From Dactylellina haptotyla (taxonomy: Eukaryota > Ascomycota > Orbiliomycetes > Orbiliales > Orbiliaceae), in the NCBI GenBank assembly GCA_031310005.1, contig CM062379.1, forward strand, positions 5,456,001 through 5,520,000: 64,000 nt of DNA. Direction: 5' to 3'. Below are positions 33,152 through 44,033 of this stretch, one piece after another. The position numbers and the translations under genes are program-made. Below the pieces are notes generated by a model, which was given only the letters and a program-made list of their open reading frames with translations, did not search any database and had not been told where the DNA came from. The number at the start of each line of letters is the position of its first letter. The stretch's first letter is position 1.

Positions 33152-34514
33152 GAACCGATATTTGCATTTCAATTGTGATTTTATCTTTCCCATTTTACGC
33201 ATTCCTTTTAAAGATCGCCAAACTGACCGCAGCGCACAAATAAACAGTATTAGGAGCCTCATCGATAGGGACCGGACACCTATCTTAGGAAGAGATTTCT
33301 GAATGCTTACAAGATTATAAACACTCTCCATTGCTAGGGGCTTCTTTCCCCCTTTCAATTAAGAGTTTTTCCTACGCATTCTCTTCAGGCTTTTTACATG
33401 CATATCTACCACCTGTATATAGCTCTTTTATCCGTTCTTCCGTATACCCGAATTGGAGCCCTTTCTATGATTCTCAAGAAATCTCTCTCTCTCTCCACTT
33501 GATCGATCACTGCGACCCTTGCCTACATATGCACTCAAAAGTTAAAAAAGCAGCACTGACCAAAGACAAAATGCTAACATATGCATTCTTTATTAACGCA
33601 AAGGAGCCCTCTGTGGCTACAGTCTGGGTTACGGAGACCATTGGTGCCTGTGTACCCTGATCGAATATGGTTCAAAATCGATTTACTGTACTGCTATTTT
33701 GCTGTCCTTACCGCAAACAGCTCTAGTCGTTCCTTAATATATAATATATAACGCACAACAGCATGCTTACACGGCTCGATGAAACTGCATTTTTGGCGAA
33801 CTCTTAGGTTTAGGCTTTGGGTTTTTATTCTCTCTTAATTACATTGCCATGGATATTGCATCGGCTGCGGCATCTAGTTCATGTGATTTAAGTTCATTAT
33901 AGTTTAACTTAATAAAAAATGTTGTCAATTGCGATTGCAAGAAGATCTAGAAGCGCACCCGGTTTTCAGAGAGAAAAGGAGAATTTGAACGAAGGAAATA
34001 AAGTAAAGCCTCAAACTAGACTCAAGTAGAAATAGAATCCCTGATTTGTTTTGTAAGAAGAAAATCCCTTCTAGTCCGGCAAAAACAATTAGCACAATAT
34101 GAAAGTATGAAAACACTTTTGATCACCAGAGATTTCTGTATAATTACATATGTTGCAATAGCAACACAAGCCGCTAACAGCGAGTCTGGGCCATAAGCGT
34201 TTCTTTTGCCTCCATCCAATAATGGTTACGAGACTGCCATAGGCGATCATAGATTGGTCTCAAATATATTCCATAAATTAAAATTCTAACATAAATAAAT
34301 ATCAAAAAGGTATGCAGATATGTCCAAAACTATCAATCACAACATAGAGCCTCTTATCCTCCGCCTGTTCTATAGATCTATCTACTCTCCCAAACCTCCT
34401 TCACAATCCATCCTAGTGTATCCAAAACCTAGCTCTCCTTAGTATTGTTAGGATTACCTTATTGCCTTGATTTTATCACCCTTCTGAGCTTCAAGAAGCT
34501 CCCTCAACTCCAAA
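33152..34514. other. Intergenic region with a possible terminal exon at 33604-33660
   Basis: Contains the candidate last exon of the upstream Cys-rich gene at 33604-33660, preceded by an ATGCTAAC branch site near 33571 and an AAG acceptor. The rest is AT-rich, with no other gene seen, and ends in the promoter of the aspartic protease. A CT-rich tract at 33484-33500 is a simple repeat. Confidence 0.45.
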
Positions 34515-36047
34515 ATGCGTTGGCTTAATTATATTCAATTAGCCGCCGTCCTTATCCTACTTCCATTCAGCCCCCTTGTATCCGCTCTTATCCTCCCTCG
34601 CGAGGTTGACCAAGCAGCTCTCAGTTCATACGAGAAAATAGCCCCATACCAAGTCCCAATTCGTGCATATCGTCGAAATGCCACCAGTTCAAACGGATTA
34701 TATCCCAGGGACGCCCCGGATCTCAATGAAGGAATCGGCATAATGGCGGTTGAACCAATTAGCCGCGAAAACCTAAGCTACGTCGAGGGCTTGAGTTTCT
34801 ATGTGCCCGTCCAGGTCGGTAATCAAGACCTAAATCTCATTATCGATACAGGCAGCAGCGATACTTGGGTCATTCAAAACAATTTCACATGCTTCAACGT
34901 CGCGGTGCAGTCTGATAACGAGACTGCCTCCAACGCAGATATCCCATGCGACTTTGGTGGATACTTCTACCCTACCGAATCTTCAACATTCAAAGTCCTC
35001 AGGTCTGATCTTGGCACTTTGAAGATCCACTACGCAGATGGAAGCGCTGTTGCTGGCTATGTCGGGCAAGATATTGTCAACATTTCCGGTCTTCTTATCA
35101 ACCAAACCATAGGGATTGCGGAATTTGCCAGGTGGCGAGGAGATGATAGCACAGCTGGAATACTCGGCCTCGGATATCCTGGAACCATCTCTCCGCTTGA
35201 AGGCCACGAACCTTACGACTGGTCTCCTATTGGTGCTGGAGGTCCAAGAAAGAAGTTTGACTGCCACGAGACCTACCCGTCATTTATACAAAGTCTTGCC
35301 AACCAGGGCCATTCTCCAGTTTTTGGAGTCACCATGGAGAAAAGCACAAATTGGCTTTGGGGACTACAAGGGGGCGTTCTAGAAGATGCTGGTGTTCTCG
35401 GATTCGGTGGTATTCCAAATGTCCCTCGCCTTGGATTCCCATTCGCGAAAGCAATAATGAATCCACAATACACAGAAAACAGTACCTGTCCTTCTGACTT
35501 CCGTCAGATAGGCTACAGCTTCGAAATAGATGGCATTACGGATGGTGGTGACATGTGGATTGCGGGAAATCGCACCGTCAAAGTCGACACCGGCTCTGCG
35601 CCTATCATCTTGCCATACAGCCTTGCCAGATTGTTTATAGAAAAGATGGGCCCCTCCCTCGATCCATCAGTCACTCCATGGATAGTTGATTGCAATGCAA
35701 CACTTCCTGAGATTGGATTTGTCATGAACGAGATTGTGATCACGCTCGACCGCAATCAGATTCTCCGGGAACGATCCAATTCACCGTCATTTATCACCCC
35801 TGCACGTTGCTACACAAATTTCATGATCAACCACTGGAACGACGATATCATCTTGGGAATCCCATTTTTGCAAGGTGCACTTGTAGTTTACGATCTCGAG
35901 AACAAGATCATTCGGATTGGAAAACGATTTTCGGAGGATCCATATTTCGTACCTGGATACTCAGATGACCCGCGACCAGAAGAATACCCACGGTACAACT
36001 CTTCGACTCCGTTGGTTCGCTCTCAATCTTATCTTCACTCTGGCTAG
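34515..36047 (+). CDS. Secreted aspartic protease (pepsin family A1)
   Basis: Endopeptidase, expected to be secreted and active at acid pH. Single exon, 510 residues. The signal peptide is about residues 1-24 (hydrophobic LAAVLILLPFSPLVSA), followed by a propeptide to about residue 85. The two catalytic motifs are DTGSSDTWV at 111-119 and DTGSAP at 358-363, in an A1-like layout with an active-site flap HYADGS at 172-177 and the conserved GILGLGYPG at 215-223. Cysteines at 126, 145, 250 and 325 could form disulfides. Several N-glycosylation sequons are present. The C-terminus (NSSTPLVRSQSYLHSG) shows no hydrophobic GPI signal, so a soluble enzyme is more likely than an anchored yapsin type. 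Reading the second motif with Ser after Gly is normal for the family. Confidence 0.92.
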   Translation: MRWLNYIQLAAVLILLPFSPLVSALILPREVDQAALSSYEKIAPYQVPIRAYRRNATSSNGLYPRDAPDLNEGIGIMAVEPISRENLSYVEGLSFYVPVQVGNQDLNLIIDTGSSDTWVIQNNFTCFNVAVQSDNETASNADIPCDFGGYFYPTESSTFKVLRSDLGTLKIHYADGSAVAGYVGQDIVNISGLLINQTIGIAEFARWRGDDSTAGILGLGYPGTISPLEGHEPYDWSPIGAGGPRKKFDCHETYPSFIQSLANQGHSPVFGVTMEKSTNWLWGLQGGVLEDAGVLGFGGIPNVPRLGFPFAKAIMNPQYTENSTCPSDFRQIGYSFEIDGITDGGDMWIAGNRTVKVDTGSAPIILPYSLARLFIEKMGPSLDPSVTPWIVDCNATLPEIGFVMNEIVITLDRNQILRERSNSPSFITPARCYTNFMINHWNDDIILGIPFLQGALVVYDLENKIIRIGKRFSEDPYFVPGYSDDPRPEEYPRYNSSTPLVRSQSYLHSG

Positions 36048-36830
36048 ATGAAAAGGTTCTCTAATGATATTGTAAACTTTTTGCCTTGGTGAGGATTGCT
36101 GTATTCTTTTCCCTCTCTATTCTAATTATTATTCAAGAACCGGCATTTTGAACGACGATGAAAGTTTATGGTGGAGTTTTCTCTGTTTTTTCTGAATTAT
36201 TTCATCATGAGGTTTAAGGGTATGCTTTTTATAATTCTGGGCGAAATGGGTTGGGCATTTTGATCAAAAGATGTCGTATGCATCCTGGGGAACTCGACGT
36301 ATTTACTGAAGTTTCCTTACTTATAATTATCTGCCATTGCTCAATTGGGCCTCCGTATTGGGGTTTGAATCGGAAAATGCATTGCAAAATCCAGATTATT
36401 ATGAAAAGGTTTCAATAAACTTCATTATCTTTACTAAGCACCTATTTTTTCATCCCAATGGCCTGATCTTGACATCACAATCATCTGTGGTATTTCCCGA
36501 GAATGGTGTTGTCGATACGTTCCCAAATAGGTAATGGGTATTTTCCGTCAACCAAGCACATGAGGTTCGAATTCGGCTAGGCTTCGGATCTCCACCATAT
36601 TTCGAACCGACGGATTGGATTACAGGGATCCAATTGCCCGCAACCTTGCAGGATGCGCTGCGATCTCGTTAAGGTATATAAGGTCAAGTTGCCTCATAGA
36701 CCGATAGAAGCAGGACACAGCAAGATCATATTTCCGCCTTAGAATTCGAATCCGCGTTGAGGAACTAGGGAGCTGACTTTCGCGATCGCTCATTTTCAAA
36801 TCTATATAATTGCGAAGAAAGAAGAAAAAA
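36048..36830. other. Intergenic region with the promoter of the FAD monooxygenase
   Basis: 3' sequence of the protease gene, then a promoter with a TATATAAG element at 36675-36682, about 155 bases before the start. An 8-bp inverted repeat, GGTTCGAA at 36564-36571 and TTCGAACC at 36601-36608, lies upstream of it and could be a protein-binding site. The open frame 36337-36534 has no family. Confidence 0.5.
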
Positions 36831-38368
36831 ATGCCGGGTCAACTTAAAAAGGTAGAGCCAATTTTCGCGAAGATATGATTCGTACCCGCCGTTCACATGG
36901 GCTAACATATATGCACATGAATACAGATTATCATTGTCGGTGCTGGTCCCGCAGGACTTCTGCTAGCCCTCCGACTCGCGCAACAGAACATTAAAGTTAC
37001 AATCTTCGAAGCTACCCCTTCACCCTCAGAACAACCACGGGCGACACATTATGGGCCTCCCGCGGTGTACGAGCTTCGTCGGGCAGGCGTGCTTGCTGAG
37101 ATGCAGAAGGATCCCGACTGTTTTCGTATGAATAGGATGTGTTGGCGGAAACTCGATGGAACATATCTATCCGGATTCGACCAGAACGATCTTGATCAAG
37201 ATGGAAAGACGTACGAAGATAGAACGACAGTTTTGGCGCTGAATAAAGTTGTGAGGGTGCTTGGAAATTTGGTGGGGCAGTGTGAAGACGCTACCGTTAA
37301 ATACGGGCATAAAGTCTTGCCTGGAGTCGAACAAGATAGCGAGAAAGCTTGGGTTACGGTTCAGAGGGTCACCGATGGTATTGAAGAGAAACACTGGGCG
37401 GATTACATCGTTGGGTGCGATGGAGCAGCCAGCCAAGTTCGTAGGAGCTTGTTCGGGGACTGGGAGTTCCCAGGATACACTTGGGATAAGCAAATCGTCG
37501 CTACAAATGTAAGTCTAATGTGTTCGGACTACGACTAAATATTCACTTTATCTAATATCATACAGACCTACTACGACTTCAGCAAGTTTGGTTGGGAGGA
37601 TTCGAATTTTATAATACACCCCGATCATCTTTTCATGGCTGCTAGAATCAGCGAAACGGAGCAGCTATGGAGGATCACTTATACTGAAGTTAATGGTCTC
37701 ACAAATGAAGAGATCCAAGCTCGACAAGCAAGGAAATTTAAGGAAATTTTGCCAGGAAATCCCAACCCCGAAGATTACAAGGTGGTTTTGACCAGTCCCT
37801 ACAAAATTCATCAAAGATGCGCTCCGTCGTTTAGGGTCGGGAGGTATCTTTTAGCAGCAGATGCAGCTCATCTTTGTAACCCATTCGGTGGCCTCGGCCT
37901 TACGGGAGGAATAGTGGACGTAGGTGGGCTGGCGGACTGCCTAATTGGTATTCACCAAGGCAAGACGAGCGATAAAATTCTAGATGAGTACAGTAGAGTA
38001 CGAATCGAGAAATACAGAACAATAATCGATCCTATATCCACGGAGAATTTCAAAAGGCTATACGACCAAGACGCAGATAAAGCGTTAGAAAAAGACGAGT
38101 TTTTGAAAATGTTGAAGACAATAGAAGGAGACATCGAAGCGTCCAGGAAGGTCCAACTCGTAAGTCTTTTTGTAACCACCTTCCAGATTGAACTAGCAAG
38201 AACAAGAACTAATTACTCGTCCTTTAGGGTTCTTTGGGGATCTTGCATGACTTCACCACCGATTTTGATGGGAAGAGCAGTTCATATGAACACAACACCT
38301 TAGGTTCAAAGCTAGAAAAGGTTGATAACGCTACTATTACTATTACTCCAGTAGTAAATCGAGTCTAG
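36831..38368 (+). CDS. FAD-dependent aromatic monooxygenase (PF01494 type)
   Basis: Flavoprotein hydroxylase using NAD(P)H and O2, usually on phenolic or polyketide-like substrates. Exons 36831-36851, 36927-37508, 37566-38159 and 38228-38368 give 445 residues. The Rossmann motif IIIVGAGPAGLLLALRLA starts at residue 8. The DG motif is VGCDGAASQVR with D172. The second FAD motif reads YLLAADAAHLCNPFGGLGLTGG (295-316), with Ala299 where nearly all relatives have the Gly of GDAAH. The short first exon gives MPGQLKK before the Rossmann strand. No C-terminal thioredoxin-like domain is present, which distinguishes it from phenol hydroxylases. It converges on a nitronate monooxygenase with only 193 bases between the stops. 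Confidence 0.9.
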
Positions 38369-38561
38369 GCTGATTTTGAAATCTTCGTGGAAACTAGCGC
38401 TTCCTTTGTAAATTATGAGTCTCATGAATATAGATTTTCTTTGAGTTCGATAGAACTTAAGCCTAGCTATATAGCCATATAGGAATTTAATATAATCTCA
38501 GGTAGCATTCAATGTTATTGTTACAGTGGATTTGGCATGCAAATTTGATGAGATCAAACAT

Positions 38562-39660
38562 TTAAAGTTTCGAAACGAGATAGCCATTACCCTGCCGTAG
38601 CATAGTCTCCGCCTCGTTTACCATCTCCTCAACAATCTGTTTGGCAGGCTTGATATCATTGATAACGCCAGCCACTTGGCCCATAAGGAATGGGAGATCA
38701 GCGTCATTACCCTCTTTGAGATCATACTCAAATGGGGTAACCCCACTGTCACATAACGCCTTGATTCTTTCGGGCTGTTCTTCCCATTTCTTGATGTAAT
38801 CATTCAACTTAACTCGAAGAGGCCGGCCAGAGATGACTAAAGTCCTAACCGTATCCTCAAATGTAGCGCTCTCGACTTCCTTCTTGTGCATTTCCGAGCA
38901 TCCCGCCTCTACGGATGCCACAAATCTTGTACCAACCCAGACACCGGCGGCGCCTTGCATCAAAGAGCTAGCCAATGATCTTCCGTCCCTGATACCACCA
39001 GCTGCGACTACGAGAGGGGTCTCTCCAGTCAATGGAGACTTGTACTTCTTTGCAACATCACAAACTGCAGGGATAAGAATGCTTGTAGCAATCGATCCTG
39101 TATGACCACCGCCTTCTCCACCCTGAGCACACACAATATCAACACCAGCCTGCAAAGCATATTCAGCATGCTTTGGATGCCCGACCATGTTCATGATAAA
39201 AATCTTTGCGTCGTGTAGCCGTTTGATGATATGAGGGGGTGGGATTCCGACAGCGGAGACAAAAAGTTTGGCACCAGATTCGATTGTTACAGTGATAAGC
39301 TCGTCTAGCTGACCGTGAGTGTAATCATGATTCGTCTTTCTCGCACCGCCGCCAACTTTGGGAAGCGCGAGGTCAACACCAAATGGCAAATCCGGGGATT
39401 TCAACATCGCCTTAAGAGATGTAATGATTTCAAGGAGCTGGGCAGGCGTATAACCCAGACCACCAACAGTGCCTAGTCCTCCCGCATTGGAGACCGCTGC
39501 AGCAAGCTCTGACGAAGAAGTTCGCGCCATTCCTAAGCGTTTAAATGTTAAATACCAACATTGAGCTCGATCGTGGGAGTATGTATTAAGTACCTGCTAG
39601 CAGTATAGGATGCTTGATCCCAAGCAAATCGGTCAAGGGTGTTTTAATTTTCTGTTCCAT
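38562..39660 (-). CDS. Nitronate monooxygenase (2-nitropropane dioxygenase family)
   Basis: FMN enzyme that oxidises alkyl nitronates, such as propionate-3-nitronate, to carbonyls and nitrite; often a detoxification enzyme. Two exons on the minus strand, 39660-39594 and 39532-38562, give 345 residues. The start exon supplies the family N-terminus LTDLLGIKHPILLAGMA. The body has the TIM-barrel FMN motifs: AGGLGTVGGLGY, FGVDLALP, VSAVGIPP, and GGEGGGHTGS with the catalytic-type His at 166. Later come VVAAGGIRDGRSLASSLMQG and GVWVGTRFVAS. The C-terminal helical segment QVAGVINDIKPAKQIVEEMV is also typical. It is paired tail to tail with the FAD monooxygenase; a shared pathway is possible but not shown. 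Confidence 0.92.
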
Positions 39661-40527
39661 TGTGATATGTACTCTATACTGATCCAGGTTTACAGAATTC
39701 GCAGGACACGCCATCAACTAGTACCAGCCAGTAAAGTAAGAGAGCTTGAATCCAAACTCTGCGAAGCTTCTTATGCAAAACCTAAAGCTAAAGTCTTGGA
39801 AAGTGGAATGGAAGAAAAGGTCATCCTTCATCTAATACCCCGGATTGCTTGGGCTTATAGGCTGGGGAAAGAACCTAGGCTATTCGCGATTCTGGGGAAT
39901 GCATGTGCGCGTCGCTTCCTCGTGGTGCACTGTAGAGGTTGTTGTACAGGACCGCGGTTTATTGCGGGCGAATTTCGCCCAAAACAATAATCCAACAGTA
40001 CCAACACAGAAAATCATCTGCAACACATAATTGGGTCTGCTTATATCGCACCTGCAGCCAAATCAGCATCTGGCAACGAGACTACCTGGCCTTAAATCCT
40101 AATGTATCCCTTTCTCAGACTGTACAAATTTAGCGTAGATTGCGGTCTTGTACTGAGATACTATATTTATAAAAGTTACTAGTGATAGAACAACATAATT
40201 TCGTTGCCACGCACTCAGGCTGCGCTGGTAAGGTTGTTAAAGATAGAAATGACAGAGAGGGTATTTTGATGCTTCCAGTCTTGTGTCGTCATAGTTGCAC
40301 ATCGATTATTATTTCATCTAGTGTGATTAAATTAAGGCATTAAGGCATACCAAATCTCAGCAACGTTTCTTCAGCTGCGTTCTCACCTTTCTTCTCACTG
40401 ATCTTATCATCTAAACGTCCGTATTTCGCCATCGATTCTTAGATTCAACTTTATCAAATCTAATTTCTACGTTTTGAAGATTAACTGACAAAGCCAGACG
40501 TCCTTGAGATTTCTGACAAATTCAAAA
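39661..40527. other. Divergent intergenic region
   Basis: Promoters of the leftward nitronate monooxygenase and the rightward 748-residue protein. An open frame at 39610-39990 starts inside the first exon of the opposite gene and has no recognisable product. Nothing else seen. Confidence 0.5.
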
Positions 40528-42854
40528 ATGGGGAACGAGTCTACCTCACAGGAGCCCGTAATTCATCGCCCACACAAGGAGGATAAACCGACAAATTATG
40601 GCAACGACCCCCAAATCGTTGCTGGTGTTAAAGGTGAGGCACCCACGGTTTACCGAAACCAACCAACTGATCTCAATTGGGACACATTATCTCCCGCTGC
40701 GCGGGATATGTTTATCCAAATGGCGAGTAGTAAAGACTGTAACCGCTTCCAAATCTGCGTCCAGTCAACTCTTACAAAATGGGCTGAGCAAATGGATTCT
40801 GGACATCCAAATCGTTTACCTGATGGCAATCCCACGTATATTCAAAACGATGCGATTCCAGTTATCAAAGCATATGTTAATCGAGTCCCAAAACCGGGTT
40901 TATCCGGGAGCCCTATCCCACCCGCTTTGCCAATGGCTGAGCTCGAAGCTCTAGATTTCTTGCATGTTCATCAAGCACTTCCTTATCAACAAGACGACTA
41001 TGCACAAGTTTTCAACACTCTCCCGGACGGTTTCATCTGGCACCCTATCCAAACTCTTGTCGGGGTACGCGGTCTAGATCATCGCACACTGCTTGAGTTT
41101 CGTGCCTACAAGCATTTCTGGGCCATTAATAAAGATAAAGATATATATGAAGCATCTACCAAGGATACTACGAACTACGAAATCAGCATCATGCAACCAA
41201 ATAAAAATCAAGACTATCCTGGGGTTGCACCTGGGGGGTTCCACAACCTCAGGATTCCTCCCACCGCACTCGAATTGCGAACAGGGCTATTGAAAATAAA
41301 CAAGGAACGGAAAGCGAAAGGCAAACCACCGTATTCACCTTTAATGTACGTTAGGTTTTCCAGCAATACTGCCACCGTTCTCACAGATTATCGGAATGAC
41401 TACAGTGTCTTTGATTACGAGAGTGTCCCAAGAATGGCTGCAATCCAAAAAATACCATATGACGAGCCAATCGAGGTCCCCGAGTTCCTTGGTAGATTCA
41501 TAGACATTGGAAGAGCTACTGTTAACCCTTTGCCTACGATATCGGATACAAAAGGCAGCCAAAAAATCACCCCCCGCGTCACGAAATTGGCAGACAAGTT
41601 AATAGGTATTACTGCTCAGAAACCAGGAGAATCCCATGATCAAGCTCCGAAATACCTGATTCCAGAGCTGAGTAAATATCCGGCTCCATTCATTGGAAAA
41701 CTGGGAGCCAAAATTGAAGCTGCAGGCGGAAAGTTCCCGATAATCGCGGACAATGATCTTCAGCCTGCATTTGCGACTTTGAGTGGTGCTGTTCCAATTC
41801 AAGAAACTACTATTGAGTTTCGTGGTACTAAAACCGGTACCTCTGCCGCGCCAAGATATAAGTTCAAACCTCCGGATATAGACGCTAAGCTTGACATATC
41901 TCATCTCTCCGCCGTTCAAGCCAAAATCATGGAATTACAGCTAGAGAAAGAAAACCCTCGCCAATTACATCCGATGTCAAAGCTCCCAGGAAATGGGTAC
42001 AACTTGGATGCTACAAAATCCATTTGCGGAGGCTCTGAGATAGTTGGTGGATTTATGATTCACCAAGATTGCATTACAGTCCCACACGCAAAGGTCGTGG
42101 ACACACAATCTACATGTTGCCATAGGCCAACCTTAGTTCCTACCCCTAGGCTTCCATTCAGAGCCGATCCGAAACTCCCAAAAGATGTTCCAGGTTATTT
42201 TTTTGCTTGTCATCTAAACCGCCCCAAGCTCGTTGACAACCTCTTCTTCCAAGAAGATTGTCCGTCAATTCCGCTTATTGGTCCGGGCGCTAAATCATAT
42301 GCTAACGCTAAAGAAGAGATGGGAATTCACCCTGTAAGTACGCTTCAAGATAGCATGCGCAAGTAGGAACTTATAAAAATGTTTTTAACTAATCTCGATC
42401 TTCTAAATAACAGGTGAGATCACATATCAAAGAAAGGGCTACAAAAGAACATATCAAGCAAATCGACATAATAAGTATTCAACAAACAGTTTACTACTAT
42501 ATCATCATAGGCCAGAAAATTAGGGCTAAAGAATTAACGGACTCAACTGCAGTTGCTCATATTTCTTGCCACGTCAAGGTTGCAGAGGTCCTCGAACGAG
42601 GACAACGCCTTATGATGGAACACTACGATGATCAACATTTTGTTCGACCAATTGGAGCCGCCCGCCAGTACGACCACTCCATGGATAGTGGCTTGAAAGC
42701 TACCGTAACTGGAGTTTGTAGTACCAGCATTGCATTACAACCTGATGAGCAATATGTCTATTGGAAGCTCATGGATGAGACAAAATACTATTGGAATCAT
42801 CCCGCTTCTTGTAGTTGCAAAGCTTCAGACTCCAAGCAGTTAAAAACAGGATAG
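40528..42854 (+). CDS. Unrecognised large protein, 748 residues
   Basis: Not recognised. Exons 40528-42333 and 42414-42854; the intron has a GTAAGT donor, a TTTTTAACTAAT branch region and a CAG acceptor, and splicing keeps one frame to the stop. The start is the first ATG, with good context (AAAAATGGGG). There is no signal peptide or membrane helix. The N-terminal 40 residues are polar (EPVIHRPHKEDKPTNYGND). Several blocks look folded: SPAARDMFIQMASSKDCNRF, LEALDFLHVHQALPYQQDDY, FRAYKHFWAI and PLMYVRFSSNTATVLTDYRN. The second half has repeated Cys pairs (CGG, TCC, and a CSC near the C-terminus), with a basic helix KERATKEHIKQIDIISIQQT early in exon 2. The length of intact frame (over 1.8 kb in exon 1) makes it a real gene. 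A toxin, capsid or enzyme role cannot be argued from what is visible. Confidence 0.75.
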
Positions 42855-43410
42855 TTATCAAAAAAAGCTTTTATTTCAGCATATTCCCAATATGCGTTTT
42901 GGGGTAACAAACCTTTACACAAAATTACTTCTCTCTGATCGTCATGATTCCTGTCTTGAAGGCTAACCGCCTCCCTTTTCTCTTGTAAAGTAATTATTTC
43001 TCTGTTTCTCCATGATAAGACCAGGAATGCAAGATTTTCGGTATCTCACACTATATCCCATTAGTAAAGGGCTTTGGCCATATCATGATATCCAGAGAGC
43101 TATAGATCATACACCTTTCGAAATTTTGGCTCAACTGTCATCTGATTTTCCTACCTATTGGCATCCTCCATACACTTTGACCCCAAAATAACCTTCGTAT
43201 AGCATTGCTAGAGCTCGTAGCGAATTACAAAATAATAGCTGGCGCTTTCCGTGGAGATTGGGCCTCGCATTGTATCGCTCCGACCGCAGGCGCTATGATT
43301 GCAAGTTTGAAATATAAATTCTAAAATAGGGCGATTTTACTAGCACTGTGATGAACGCATAGCTTGTAAATATGAATGAAAATAGCCGGGATAAAGTCGG
43401 CGATTACTGC
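42855..43410. other. Intergenic region
   Basis: 3' sequence of the 748-residue gene and AT-rich spacer. No gene seen. Confidence 0.5.
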
Positions 43411-44003
43411 CTATCCAGCGGCTATAGCGAGCAGATTGAAGTCCCGGTGAGGATTTCTAAATAGCCCCTCTGAAACGGCATGCAACTCAATTGAGGTTAG
43501 GTGGGATTTGGGCTGCAGGGCTGTAGGGCGGGGTCTAGGATCATCGCTGATAAGTGCCAAAGACCACGCAGGGCTCGGCTGAGGCTCTATATGTGGGTCA
43601 CAAGCATCCATGCTATAGCTTGTAGTTTGAATATTAAGAGTGTTGGTAGGAGGATCAGATCGAGAAATGTTTAGAATCCAGTTCAGTGGAGCTCGCTTCG
43701 GCCAGGTCGTTCGGGGCTGGATGTTGAATAGTCGGGGTATTAAACCGGCCGCATCCATTTCACTAGCCTAGGCAACGGCGCGTATTTGAGAACGAATGCA
43801 TACGGTTCGTATCGCCCCGACTCTTGCATCGAGATACCATCCGAATTGCCAAGTTCTTCGATTGTCCTAGCCGAATCTAAATTTCGTATGAAGTCAACTA
43901 TTCGAGAGCTATGAGGCAGACTAAAGAAGAGAAAACGCCTAGCGAACAGCGGGAACCCTCGGGTGATTATATCATCTTCTCCAGATTCTACGGGACACGG
44001 CAT
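43411..44003 (-). pseudogene. Possible broken or spliced gene fragment
   Basis: Two minus-strand frames abut. The upstream one, from an ATG at 44003 to a stop at 43740, reads MPCPVESGEDDIITRGFPLF and ends YAFVLKYAPLPRLVKW plus a few residues. The downstream one (43758-43411) starts MDAAGLIPRLFNIQ. They overlap by 19 bases in different frames, so either an unseen intron or a single frame change could join them. The AFVLKYAPLPRLVKW block is protein-like and faintly recalls the C-terminal part of some fungal DUF3669-type proteins, a weak impression only. It could equally be two chance frames. Confidence 0.25.
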
Positions 44004-44033
44004 TTGTGGGGAGAGTGAGGTAGTGAGAACCAA

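Noticed and set aside
36561-36600. T-loop-like GGTTCGAATTC suggesting a tRNA gene
   Set aside because: No matching acceptor, D or anticodon stems could be folded around it. The GGTTCGAA instead pairs with a nearby inverted copy.
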